The notes beneath the pieces are model-generated. The model worked only from the letters and a program-made list of their open reading frames with translations, ran no database searches and was not told the DNA's origin. A DNA stretch of 64,000 bases, from NCBI RefSeq assembly GCF_003149185.1, contig NZ_QGDO01000001.1, forward strand, positions 1,178,001 to 1,242,000. The letters run 5' to 3'. Below are positions 53,454 through 62,215 of the stretch, piece by piece. The translations under genes were made by a program, and so were the position numbers. The DNA is from Sediminitomix flava (GTDB lineage Bacteria > Bacteroidota > Bacteroidia > Cytophagales > Flammeovirgaceae). Position 1 is the first letter of the stretch, and every line of letters begins with the position of its first letter.

Positions 53454-55508
53454 TCAAAGAACTAGAAGTCGGGTAAACATCATTTCATTGTTTGCTAGCC
53501 TCGCAGTGACTATGTAAAGTCCATCCATTGCTTTAGTCAGATCAATCTGCTTTTCATGTCCATTGACTGTAAGCTGTTTGATCAATTTCCCATCAAGGTT
53601 ATAAATGAATACCTCTGTTATTTTTTCAGTAGGATGTTCTAAGGTAAAATGTCCTCGAGATGGATTTGGATAAGCCTTTAATTGCATTGCCAATAACGGG
53701 TCTGCATCTAGAGGCGTATTATCTTCTAGTCCTTCGTAGGTATAGAGTGCCGGAAGATCATCCATAAAGAGCGTATGCTCATCTTGGTGAAATTTCAGAA
53801 AATCAGAAGCACTTGCATGCCCTGGATAAGGCGCATAATGATGTTCGGCATGTGCATTTCTCCAAACAGCAGCATAAATGGTCTTTCTTGTCAGTTCACT
53901 GTTTGTCAACACATACATCAAATATTCTGAGAACCACTTAGAGTAAGTGATGGCTTCAAGACCCGTTTCCGTAAAGGCAGTCAATTTCTTTTTGGATTGA
54001 GCTAACTCAGCTATAATTTCTAACTGATTGACTACTTTAGGAAGCCCTTGTACATCTTTCATCTCCCAATAGTTATCCAGACCAAGAATATCAAAATATT
54101 CATCTCCAGCATACCTTGCTAAGTAATCTCCTAAGGTATTAAAGCGGTCAGGAGAATAAGCCCACATCACGTTATTTACACCATTTTCTTTGAAGTAATT
54201 GATTGTAAACTGTACCAATGTTTTGTACTCAGCATCTGTACAAGCTGCTGATCCCCACCAAAACCAATTGCCATTTTGCTCATGGAATGGACGGAAAATC
54301 ACAGGAATACTTTCACCTTGATCACCTTTCAAATTTTTAAGGAAGAAAATGATACGGTCTAGCATCACTTTATACGCTTCGTGCTTTTCTCCATTAGGAG
54401 AGATACCGACTACGACATTCGTATCTGTATCTCGATTACTCCAATAGAAATCTCCACCGAATGGATTATCCATATGCCACTCTAAGGCGTTCACTCCACC
54501 TTGTCTATAAATTGATTTGATTCTGTACGCCAAATCATCTCCTGCATTTCCTTGTGCAACTTCTTTGATTGCCCAAGAAGCAAAAGCAGGTAAGTCACCA
54601 CAAACGTCTTCCACATCCGATCGGTCATTATTCCCTGACCAACCTACGCCATACCCTAAAGGATCTTGTTGTCCGAACAATACATTTTTACCCGTCAATT
54701 CTTGTAAGTTGAAAAACAAATTTGCCGTTTCTCTACTCTTTGCTGTAGCTGTTCTTTGGAAAGCGGTCACCGCCTCAGACTTGATGATTTTGTTTTCGAA
54801 AGCAATATTCGCAATGTTCAAACTACGAACAGCATCTCTAACCTCATCATTGCTTTCTACATTGGAAAGAAGTACTTCTGCGGCATCAATAGCTTCTGCA
54901 AATTCCAATGAAGAAACTGCATCAACTTGACCTTCTCCTTCTCCAACCAATACATAATTAAGAAGTTGATCTGCAGCATCTATGGCATTTTCCAAAGCTG
55001 TTGTATTTAAGAACACTTCCATCTCAAAATCATCCATCATCGCATTTCCCGATTTTGCTGCGGCACTTCCACCATCAAAATAGAAGTAAATGGCTTTCAA
55101 TTGCTTTGTTTCCAAATTCGGTACTTGCCAAGAATAATCTATCAGTTCTTCCGAAGGTGCAATTGAAATATCTTTCCATTCATTGGTCTCATCCGTAAAA
55201 ACAGGCTTGATGGATAGCTTTAAAGATACATCGGACTGAAACTTGAAGAAAAGATTAAAACTATTCACTTCCACTGCTGGATCAAGGTTCATATGAAATT
55301 GATCCCATTCAGCCCCTGCCCCAGTACGGTTGTATACAATATTTAATTTCCCGTCTGCTTGAGAAAGACTAAATGTTGTTCCTTCTACTTTCCAATGCTC
55401 TTGTACTTCTTCACTCTCAAAATTATCTAGTGTGATAATTTCTTGTGCAAAGAGCTTTCCTCCAAAAGCAATACATACAAAAATGGTAGTTAAAAATATA
55501 TGTTTCAT
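53454..55508 (-). CDS. Secreted multidomain GH26 mannanase with T9SS tail
   Basis: The protein has 684 residues. Signal peptide (about 1-21, LFAQ); a CBM-like beta-sandwich (about 24-165, LDNFESEEVQEHWKVEG opening); a helical hairpin segment (about 168-245) resembling FIVAR/GA-type linkers; the GH26 domain (about 250-590) with VIFRPFHEQNGNWFWWG, acid/base Glu near 410, and AFTETGLE, nucleophile near 512; then a T9SS type A sorting domain (AYPNPSRGHFTL...DGLYIVTARL). It should attack polymeric mannan outside the cell. It closely resembles the lipoprotein GH26 next door in the catalytic part, suggesting duplication with domain gain. Confidence 0.92.
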   Translation of the reverse strand: MKHIFLTTIFVCIAFGGKLFAQEIITLDNFESEEVQEHWKVEGTTFSLSQADGKLNIVYNRTGAGAEWDQFHMNLDPAVEVNSFNLFFKFQSDVSLKLSIKPVFTDETNEWKDISIAPSEELIDYSWQVPNLETKQLKAIYFYFDGGSAAAKSGNAMMDDFEMEVFLNTTALENAIDAADQLLNYVLVGEGEGQVDAVSSLEFAEAIDAAEVLLSNVESNDEVRDAVRSLNIANIAFENKIIKSEAVTAFQRTATAKSRETANLFFNLQELTGKNVLFGQQDPLGYGVGWSGNNDRSDVEDVCGDLPAFASWAIKEVAQGNAGDDLAYRIKSIYRQGGVNALEWHMDNPFGGDFYWSNRDTDTNVVVGISPNGEKHEAYKVMLDRIIFFLKNLKGDQGESIPVIFRPFHEQNGNWFWWGSAACTDAEYKTLVQFTINYFKENGVNNVMWAYSPDRFNTLGDYLARYAGDEYFDILGLDNYWEMKDVQGLPKVVNQLEIIAELAQSKKKLTAFTETGLEAITYSKWFSEYLMYVLTNSELTRKTIYAAVWRNAHAEHHYAPYPGHASASDFLKFHQDEHTLFMDDLPALYTYEGLEDNTPLDADPLLAMQLKAYPNPSRGHFTLEHPTEKITEVFIYNLDGKLIKQLTVNGHEKQIDLTKAMDGLYIVTARLANNEMMFTRLLVL

Positions 55509-55530
55509 GATCCCTTAGACTTAAAAATAT

Positions 55531-55556
55531 GCCTGCTCCTTTTGCTCGGAGCAGGC
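55531..55556 (-). terminator. Terminator-like hairpin between SGBP and GH26 genes
   Basis: A perfect GC-rich 9-bp stem GCCTGCTCC/GGAGCAGGC with an 8-nt loop is followed on the minus strand by ATATTTTT. It is strong enough to attenuate transcription from susCD into the mannanase genes. Confidence 0.7.
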
Positions 55557-55575
55557 TTTTCCATTTTGCAATGAT

Positions 55576-57309
55576 TTAGTAGATAGGACTATCTGAAATC
55601 ACGATATCATCAACGTGAACTTCGTAATCCGCATCACCATTTCCTCTTTTGAATGTAAACTTGATTTGGTCTACCAAAGCAGCTGGATCGAAGGCTTTAC
55701 CTTCACCGTTTCCATCCCAATCTTCGAATACAAACTCAGTAAGATCAATATTTACTCTTTCCCATCCATCGTCACCGATTTCATAGCCTGTTCCGAATGA
55801 GTAACCTGGGAAGTGCATTCCTAATTTTTCGCTTCCTTGAAGCATTTCAAAGTCGAAGTAACCTGTTTTACCATTTGTGTTGACCATGAATGACAAGAAT
55901 ACTCTTTCATAATCAGCGAAGCTATAGCCAGCACCGTCGTTGTTGGCAATCATTTCACCTAAACCAGCCCAAGCATCAGCTCCAGCTTTGGTTACTGAAA
56001 GGTAGCTATCTCCTTGTGCTTTTGTCAGTCCGCCTCCATTTGTAGAGACTGAAGCTCCTCCGAAGTTATTGAAGACTCCTGTATTTCCATCATCGAAGTT
56101 GAACAATGTTGTACGTTGTCCTTGCGCTCCATTCGTGAACATCACTTGATCTATGTGAATCTCGAAATTACCTGATACATTACCACCAGAGTAATCTACT
56201 TGAATCCAATCGAACGGTGCTGAAGGATCAAATTTAGAAGCATCTCCACCCCAATTTTCAAGAGTCGCATTATTTAGGTCAATCGAAATCCATTGCCATC
56301 CTTCAGTAGTCACACTATAATCATAGTCAGAGTTGGCAGGATTGAGGTGAAGTCCCCATTTCGTTTCATTTTGCCAGATCTCGAAGAATACATAACCACT
56401 ATTTCCATTTGTATTTGCCAAGAAAGTTAAATGTGGTTGACCAAATTCTGAAAGGTCAAAACCAGCACCTCCGTTATTCGCTAAAGCACCACCTAACCAC
56501 TTCCAACTCTCTACATTTGAGTGCATCACTGACATATAGTTTTCACCCATTCCTTTTGCTAGGTCATTGCCGTTGATCGCTGAAGTAGCACCTCCGCCAC
56601 CATCGCTAAATGGATTCACACCATCTTCAAAGTCAAATACCAATACAGGAGGCATCAGCTCAGGGAATTCTGAAGGCATCACTACAGAAATCAATTCAGA
56701 AGTTCCTCCAATGATATCTGTATAATCAGAAATACATTCAATCATCACTTCATCTCCTGCTAGGTAAGAATAGTTGCTCCCTACTACTGTAAGTGCATCC
56801 ATACTTTTACCATCTACATTTACGGTCTCATCTCCAACTTTTACAGCCGTTACTAAGTCCATATTTTCCCCTGTGATTGTAAAGTTACCACCAGCATTAA
56901 GCTCTGAAGGGAATTCAAGTACCAAAATATCTGGATAAATTGGTGTTACTTCTACCGAATCCAAACTTGCAACTCTTTCATACTTGTTTTCAAGTCTGAC
57001 CGCAGCAGGCTCAAATTTACGCGGTGCTTTGATCACCATTTCGGTTTCAGAAACAATGTTTATATCTGCTTCCGCAATTGGCGTATTACCAATATATACA
57101 CGATCCGTATGTTGTAATACTTCACCCATAATTGTGATATCGCCTCCAATGTTTACAGTCTCTGGAGAAACTGAAGTAATCACAGGAATAGGCCATTCAA
57201 TATCATATTGTTGAGCTTCTTCTTCCTGACAAGCACTAAAAGCTAGGGCAGAAGACAGTACAACTGCCTTCAAAATCCCTTTATTTATCATTTGTTTCAT
57301 TGCTTTCAA
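55576..57309 (-). CDS. Surface glycan-binding lipoprotein (SusE-position) with IPT domains
   Basis: The protein has 577 residues. Lipoprotein signal with LAFSAC, Cys near 27, then EEEAQQ, an acidic stretch compatible with surface export. Two IPT/TIG Ig-like domains follow (about 38-125, PVITSVSPETVNIGGDITIMG; about 125-215). Two homologous modules of about 175 residues come last (about 225-395 and 400-577), each starting FDFEDG or FNFDDG, with SVMHSNVESWKWLGG/SVTKAGADAWAGLGE and a WQWISIDL or WERVNIDL strand. They look like mannan-binding jelly rolls (inference). It follows susD by 23 bp and should be part of the outer-membrane glycan capture complex. ATG codons slightly downstream are alternative starts. 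Confidence 0.8.
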   Translation of the reverse strand: MKAMKQMINKGILKAVVLSSALAFSACQEEEAQQYDIEWPIPVITSVSPETVNIGGDITIMGEVLQHTDRVYIGNTPIAEADINIVSETEMVIKAPRKFEPAAVRLENKYERVASLDSVEVTPIYPDILVLEFPSELNAGGNFTITGENMDLVTAVKVGDETVNVDGKSMDALTVVGSNYSYLAGDEVMIECISDYTDIIGGTSELISVVMPSEFPELMPPVLVFDFEDGVNPFSDGGGGATSAINGNDLAKGMGENYMSVMHSNVESWKWLGGALANNGGAGFDLSEFGQPHLTFLANTNGNSGYVFFEIWQNETKWGLHLNPANSDYDYSVTTEGWQWISIDLNNATLENWGGDASKFDPSAPFDWIQVDYSGGNVSGNFEIHIDQVMFTNGAQGQRTTLFNFDDGNTGVFNNFGGASVSTNGGGLTKAQGDSYLSVTKAGADAWAGLGEMIANNDGAGYSFADYERVFLSFMVNTNGKTGYFDFEMLQGSEKLGMHFPGYSFGTGYEIGDDGWERVNIDLTEFVFEDWDGNGEGKAFDPAALVDQIKFTFKRGNGDADYEVHVDDIVISDSPIY

Positions 57310-57332
57310 TTTTAGCTTAAAAGATCAAAAAA

Positions 57333-58913
57333 TTAGTTGCTACCTCCGTATCCTTGGTTTTGCTCAAGGTTCCAAGCACGAACTTCGTTGTCTGGAATTG
57401 GAAGTAATGGCAAGTTGTTTACGTTACCTTGCATACTTTTAGCTTCAGCATTTGCTCTAACTTCTGTTGGAAGTACATCATAGTATTTCCCAGTACGAAC
57501 AAGGTCATAGTAAGATACAGACTCCATAGAAAGCTCGTATTTTCTTTCCATTAAGATATCTTCCAACAATTGTGTTCCTGTAGAAGAAATAGCTGCAAGT
57601 TTATCTTGTGCACCAGCATCAGCATAATCCATTGAACCTTCGATGCTTCCTTTTGATAAAGTTGACACTCTAGCTCTAGCTCTAATTTGATTAACCATAT
57701 CACGCGCTACACCTTCTTGCCCCATATGATAAGCAGCTTCTGCGTGCATTAACATCACGTCTGCATAACGACACTGACGAATATTCCAGCCGCTACTTTT
57801 ACCCGCAATCTTGTCGAACTCAGGCTCCATATGTACTTTTCTGTTGTAGTAACCAGCATCTACTACTTGGGCCGTACCGTAAATGATATCGTTGTTGGCT
57901 ATGATTGTACAAGCTCTTCTTGGATCACCATCTTCAAAAATATCATACAATGCTTGAGTCGGCTTATTGAATCCCCATCCGATACCTGCTTCTCTGTTTC
58001 CTTGGAATTCCGTATTCAAAGTTCCCGTCTTACGGTCAGAACTATAACCTTCTGTACCTACTACACATTGTACTTCAAATACAGATTCTGAACTGTTTTC
58101 TCCTTCAAACTCGAACATTGTTGCGTAGTTTGGAACTAAGTTATACACACCAGAGGCTACAATTGCAGATGTTTGTTCGTACACATCATTCCACGTCACT
58201 TGGTTTTCGTTGTGCGTTCCTAACTGGAACATATATGCTCTTGCCAAATAAGCTCTAGCAGCACCTTTTGTAGCTCTTCCTGTATCTTCTGCTGCATATC
58301 TATTTGGAAGTAATGCAACTGCATCTAAAAGGTCGGTCTCAATTTGAGCAAAGACTTCAGCAAAACTTGCTCTATCCAAAGCTCCAAACTCAGATGGAAC
58401 CAAAGGCTTTGTGATCAATGGCACACCACCATATAATCTTACCAAAGAAACATAGTAATATGCTCTTAAGAACTTTGCCTCTCCGATATATTGTTGACGT
58501 AATTTGTCTTCTTCTCTATCAGGGTATGTTAAGGCTTCAAGCTTAGTAATTACTTCATTAGCTCTGTAAATACCTTTGTAGCTTTTCGTCCATAGCCCTG
58601 TGATATTTCTATTTGTAGCTAACGCTCTCCATTCTCTCATGTTGTTGAGCTGCCCTTGATCTGAAGGATCACTCCCTTTTTCAGAATCCCAAGCCAACAT
58701 ATCTCCCCACATAAAATCAAGAACGTGTCCACCTAGTTGGTCTTCTTCGTATGTCAATACATCATAAACTGCGGTAACCGCAAGTTTTGCATTATCAACA
58801 TCATTATAGAAGTTATCTGCATTGATGTTAGGTGATTCTTGCTCCAAGAAGTCAGAGCATCCAATCACTGAGAACATCAGTAATAGCAGTGGAAATATTT
58901 TTACAGTTTTCAT
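57333..58913 (-). CDS. susD: SusD/RagB family glycan-binding lipoprotein
   Basis: The protein has 526 residues with a lipoprotein signal (SVIGC, Cys near 19). Typical SusD features are FLEQESPNINADNFYNDVDNAKLAVTAVYDVL near the start, the helical TPR-like core FLRAYYYVSLVRLYGGVPLITKP, GAARAYLARAYMF, and the C-terminal RQCRYADVMLMHAEAAY, LMERKYELSMES and YYDLVRTG. It acts as the lid of the paired SusC channel and binds incoming oligosaccharides at the cell surface. It is 31 bp after susC. Ligand is inferred from the mannanase neighbours. Confidence 0.95.
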   Translation of the reverse strand: MKTVKIFPLLLLMFSVIGCSDFLEQESPNINADNFYNDVDNAKLAVTAVYDVLTYEEDQLGGHVLDFMWGDMLAWDSEKGSDPSDQGQLNNMREWRALATNRNITGLWTKSYKGIYRANEVITKLEALTYPDREEDKLRQQYIGEAKFLRAYYYVSLVRLYGGVPLITKPLVPSEFGALDRASFAEVFAQIETDLLDAVALLPNRYAAEDTGRATKGAARAYLARAYMFQLGTHNENQVTWNDVYEQTSAIVASGVYNLVPNYATMFEFEGENSSESVFEVQCVVGTEGYSSDRKTGTLNTEFQGNREAGIGWGFNKPTQALYDIFEDGDPRRACTIIANNDIIYGTAQVVDAGYYNRKVHMEPEFDKIAGKSSGWNIRQCRYADVMLMHAEAAYHMGQEGVARDMVNQIRARARVSTLSKGSIEGSMDYADAGAQDKLAAISSTGTQLLEDILMERKYELSMESVSYYDLVRTGKYYDVLPTEVRANAEAKSMQGNVNNLPLLPIPDNEVRAWNLEQNQGYGGSN

Positions 58914-58943
58914 ATCAGTATGATTTGATATATGTCAAAAAGT

Positions 58944-61900
58944 TTAGAATGAAATGTTTAGACCTGCTAAGAATGTACGAGGCTGTGGGTAGCTTGCCAT
59001 GTCAATACCCGCATAAAGTGGATTGCCGTACAAGTCTCCAAACTCAGGGTCATAACCTGTATAGTCTGTAATTGTAAACAGGTTGTTAGCAGCTACATAA
59101 ACTCTTAGCTGAGTCAGATTTAGTTTTGATACTAAGTCATTGCTGAATGTGTATCCTAACTGGATATTTTTCAATCTGAAGAAACTTGCATCTTCTACTA
59201 ATCTGTCTGAGAAAATCGTGTTGTAAGCTAAGTTGTTTACTGTCATTCTTGGCTCTGTTCCTCCTGTATTCTCTGGAGTCCAACGGTCAAGTCTTCTGTC
59301 TAACATTCCTTCTTTACCATCCGTAGCATTGTTGAATCGAAGCATTGTATTTACCGCTTCATTTCCTTGACTACCTGTGAATAGCAACTTCATATCGAAA
59401 CCTTTGTAAGCCATAGAAGCAGAAACACCGTAAGTAAAGTCTGGCATTGCACTACCTAGTTCTGTGATATCATCGTCATCAATTCTACCATCACCGTTTG
59501 TATCTACGTAGCGAATATCACCAACTTGAGGTGCTAAATCTGTCTCATAAACTTCTAAATAAGCATCTAACTCTTCTTGTGTATTGAAGATTCCATCTGT
59601 TTTATACCCTACAAATGTTGCCATTGGAAGACCTTCTTTCGTCATTGTGATTGACTGTCCTACTTTATCTACTCCTCCAGAATAGATTGGCTCACCACCA
59701 GCAAGAGTCACTACTTTGTTATCAATGAAAGAAGCATTCAATCCTATCTCATATTTGAACTCCCCTACTTGATCTCTGTAGTTGATGTTAAACTCAAAAC
59801 CTTTGTTTTGCATTTCACCAATATTGGCACTTACTACTCCTGCTCCTGCATACGCTGGTGCTGGAGGTGTTAAGATCATATCTTTTGTATCCTTGATGAA
59901 ATACTCTGCTACAAGGTTTAGTTTATCATCCCAGAAACCAAAGTCTAATGCAAAGTTCAACATTTCCGTTGTCTCCCATTTCAATTCTGGGTTTGAAAGG
60001 CTCAATGGTATCATACCATTGCTAATGCCGTCACCAATTGGGTATAACTGATTAGGATTTACATTCGTCACATAAGCATAATTAGCTGCTGCACTTTGAT
60101 TACCTACTTGTCCCCAACCAGCTCTAAAGTTCAATTGGCTCAACCAAGCTACACTTTCTAAGAATGCTTCATTTTTCACATCCCAACTTGCCGCAAAAGA
60201 AGGGAATATCCCCCAACGGTGATCTGCTGCAAACTTTGAAGAACCATCTTGACGAACAGTTGCTGTCAATTTATACCTGTCAAGTAACGAATAGTTTGCT
60301 CTCGCAAAGTATGAAACGATTGTTTCCGTTGCTTGAGAACTAAGTACAGTAATATCATCTGTACTCTGAGCATTATTCAAATGCTGTAACTCTTTTTCAG
60401 CAGGAACATCATATGCCTTACCTTCTAGACTAGACCACGTATTTGATTGTGTTTCAACCCCAATCAAACCATTGATTCTATGAATATTTCCAAATTCTTT
60501 CTGATAATTCAAGGTTGCGTTCCATACCCAACCAAGGCCTGTTCCAGTTTTTTCTACTAGGCTACTTCTCGGATTATTATCCTTGCTACCAATAAAGTAT
60601 TCAGAACTATAATTGTGATCTTGGTATGTTTTCAAGTCAATACCGTATTGAGTTCTGAAATCTAGACCTTTTGTGATATTGTAGTTCGCAAACAAGTTAG
60701 ACATAAGCTTATGCTCTTTTTTCCACTTGTTTTCCATATCATCTACAATTCGAGCTGGGTTACGGATATCTGAAATTCCATCAGAGTTTCCATAGTTGTT
60801 CAAGTGGTCATCCCAAACTGGCGTGATTGGGTCAATACGAAGTACTGATGGTCCCACACCCGAATAAAGGTCTCCATTATATGACTGAATATCTGCAAAT
60901 GTGTATGAAGTGTTCATACCTGCAGAAATCTTATCAGTTAACTTAAAATCGTTGTTCAAACGAACAATCATTTTCTCAAGTCCAGAATTATCAATTGTTC
61001 CTTCTTGGTTAAAGTAAGTTGCAGTAAAAACGTAATTCGATTTTTCACCTCCTCCCATAGCTTGGAAGTTTACGTTATGCATTGGTGCTGCTGTATTGTA
61101 GATTTCACTTTGCCAATCAGTTCCTTCATAAGCACCATCTCTTACAAAAGTAAGTTGCTCTAATTCTCTTGTACTTGGCGTGATACCGTCATTGTCATAA
61201 GCCTCTAATTTTAGCGTTGCATACTCACTAGCATTTACCATATTCATGGTTTTCGAAGGACTCGAAATACCTGAGTAAACATGTAGGTTAAACTTGGTCT
61301 TTGTGTTCTGCTTTCCCGTTTTAGTCGTGATAAGAACAACACCATTTGCTCCTCTCGAACCATAGATTGCAGTAGCGGAAGCATCTTTCAGAATTTCCAT
61401 AGAAGCAATATCTGTTGGTGCGATATTACTGATGTCTGAAGTAGGAAATCCGTCAACTACATAAAGTGGATCAGAATTGTTGATGGTACCCACACCTCTG
61501 ATACGGACTTTCATACCACTACCCGCATAACCCGAGTTGGAAACAACCTGTACACCTGCTACTCGTCCTTGTAAAGACTCTGCAACATCTACAGTTGCTA
61601 CTTGAGTGAGTTGTTCTGTTTTTACTGTGGCTACCGAACCTGTTACATCGCTTTTACGCATTGTACCGTAACCAACAACAACCACCTCTTCAAGCTCTTG
61701 CGTATCGACTTCTAGAGATACTTCTATATAATCTGAATTTTCTAGGGTCACGGTTTTGGTGATGTAACCGATGTAAGAAACAGTCAGATTTACTTTGTCA
61801 CCTACCTCGATTGTGAAGTTTCCATCAAAATCGGAGATAGTACCTTGTGTTGTGCCTTCAATGACAATGTTTGCTCCAGGAACAGCCATTCCTGTAGAAT

Positions 61901-62015
61901 TGTCAATGACTTTTCCTTTAATGACTCTCTCTTGCCCTAAAGCGGTTTGAGAGATAAACAACATTGCACATATAAATGTCAGCAGTGTTTTTGTCGTATG
62001 TCTAAGTCGTTTCAT
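58944..62015 (-). CDS. susC: SusC/RagA TonB-dependent outer-membrane transporter
   Basis: The protein has 1023 residues from the ATG at 62015, which gives the signal MKRLRHTTKTLLTF...ALGQ; the frame extends to 62048 without a good start. The carboxypeptidase-like regulatory domain (about 22-100, VIKGKVIDNSTGMAVPGANI) is followed by the TonB-box-like EEVVVVGYGTMRKSDVTGSV, a plug domain (about 125-230, RVAGVQVV, IRGVGTINNSDPLYVVDG, ASATAIYGSRGANGVVLITT) and a 22-strand barrel ending in LAGLNISF. It imports manno-oligosaccharides into the periplasm with SusD. It is 200 bp from the regulator gene and is the likely promoter-proximal gene of the row. Confidence 0.96.
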   Translation of the reverse strand: MKRLRHTTKTLLTFICAMLFISQTALGQERVIKGKVIDNSTGMAVPGANIVIEGTTQGTISDFDGNFTIEVGDKVNLTVSYIGYITKTVTLENSDYIEVSLEVDTQELEEVVVVGYGTMRKSDVTGSVATVKTEQLTQVATVDVAESLQGRVAGVQVVSNSGYAGSGMKVRIRGVGTINNSDPLYVVDGFPTSDISNIAPTDIASMEILKDASATAIYGSRGANGVVLITTKTGKQNTKTKFNLHVYSGISSPSKTMNMVNASEYATLKLEAYDNDGITPSTRELEQLTFVRDGAYEGTDWQSEIYNTAAPMHNVNFQAMGGGEKSNYVFTATYFNQEGTIDNSGLEKMIVRLNNDFKLTDKISAGMNTSYTFADIQSYNGDLYSGVGPSVLRIDPITPVWDDHLNNYGNSDGISDIRNPARIVDDMENKWKKEHKLMSNLFANYNITKGLDFRTQYGIDLKTYQDHNYSSEYFIGSKDNNPRSSLVEKTGTGLGWVWNATLNYQKEFGNIHRINGLIGVETQSNTWSSLEGKAYDVPAEKELQHLNNAQSTDDITVLSSQATETIVSYFARANYSLLDRYKLTATVRQDGSSKFAADHRWGIFPSFAASWDVKNEAFLESVAWLSQLNFRAGWGQVGNQSAAANYAYVTNVNPNQLYPIGDGISNGMIPLSLSNPELKWETTEMLNFALDFGFWDDKLNLVAEYFIKDTKDMILTPPAPAYAGAGVVSANIGEMQNKGFEFNINYRDQVGEFKYEIGLNASFIDNKVVTLAGGEPIYSGGVDKVGQSITMTKEGLPMATFVGYKTDGIFNTQEELDAYLEVYETDLAPQVGDIRYVDTNGDGRIDDDDITELGSAMPDFTYGVSASMAYKGFDMKLLFTGSQGNEAVNTMLRFNNATDGKEGMLDRRLDRWTPENTGGTEPRMTVNNLAYNTIFSDRLVEDASFFRLKNIQLGYTFSNDLVSKLNLTQLRVYVAANNLFTITDYTGYDPEFGDLYGNPLYAGIDMASYPQPRTFLAGLNISF

Positions 62016-62215
62016 ACTAAAAAAAGTTTTATAAAAAGTATGACACAAATATGAAAGTGTATGAAAGACATTTAAAGGGAGGATCTTTTCATAACAGAAG
62101 GGTATTTTGTACGTGTTAAAAACACCCCTCCAGTTTTTCTACTACTCCCCCTTTCTCTCCCTTAAATATTAATGTGTTGCTCAGTGGTCTTTAAGTAAAA
62201 TAAATATTAGTCCCC

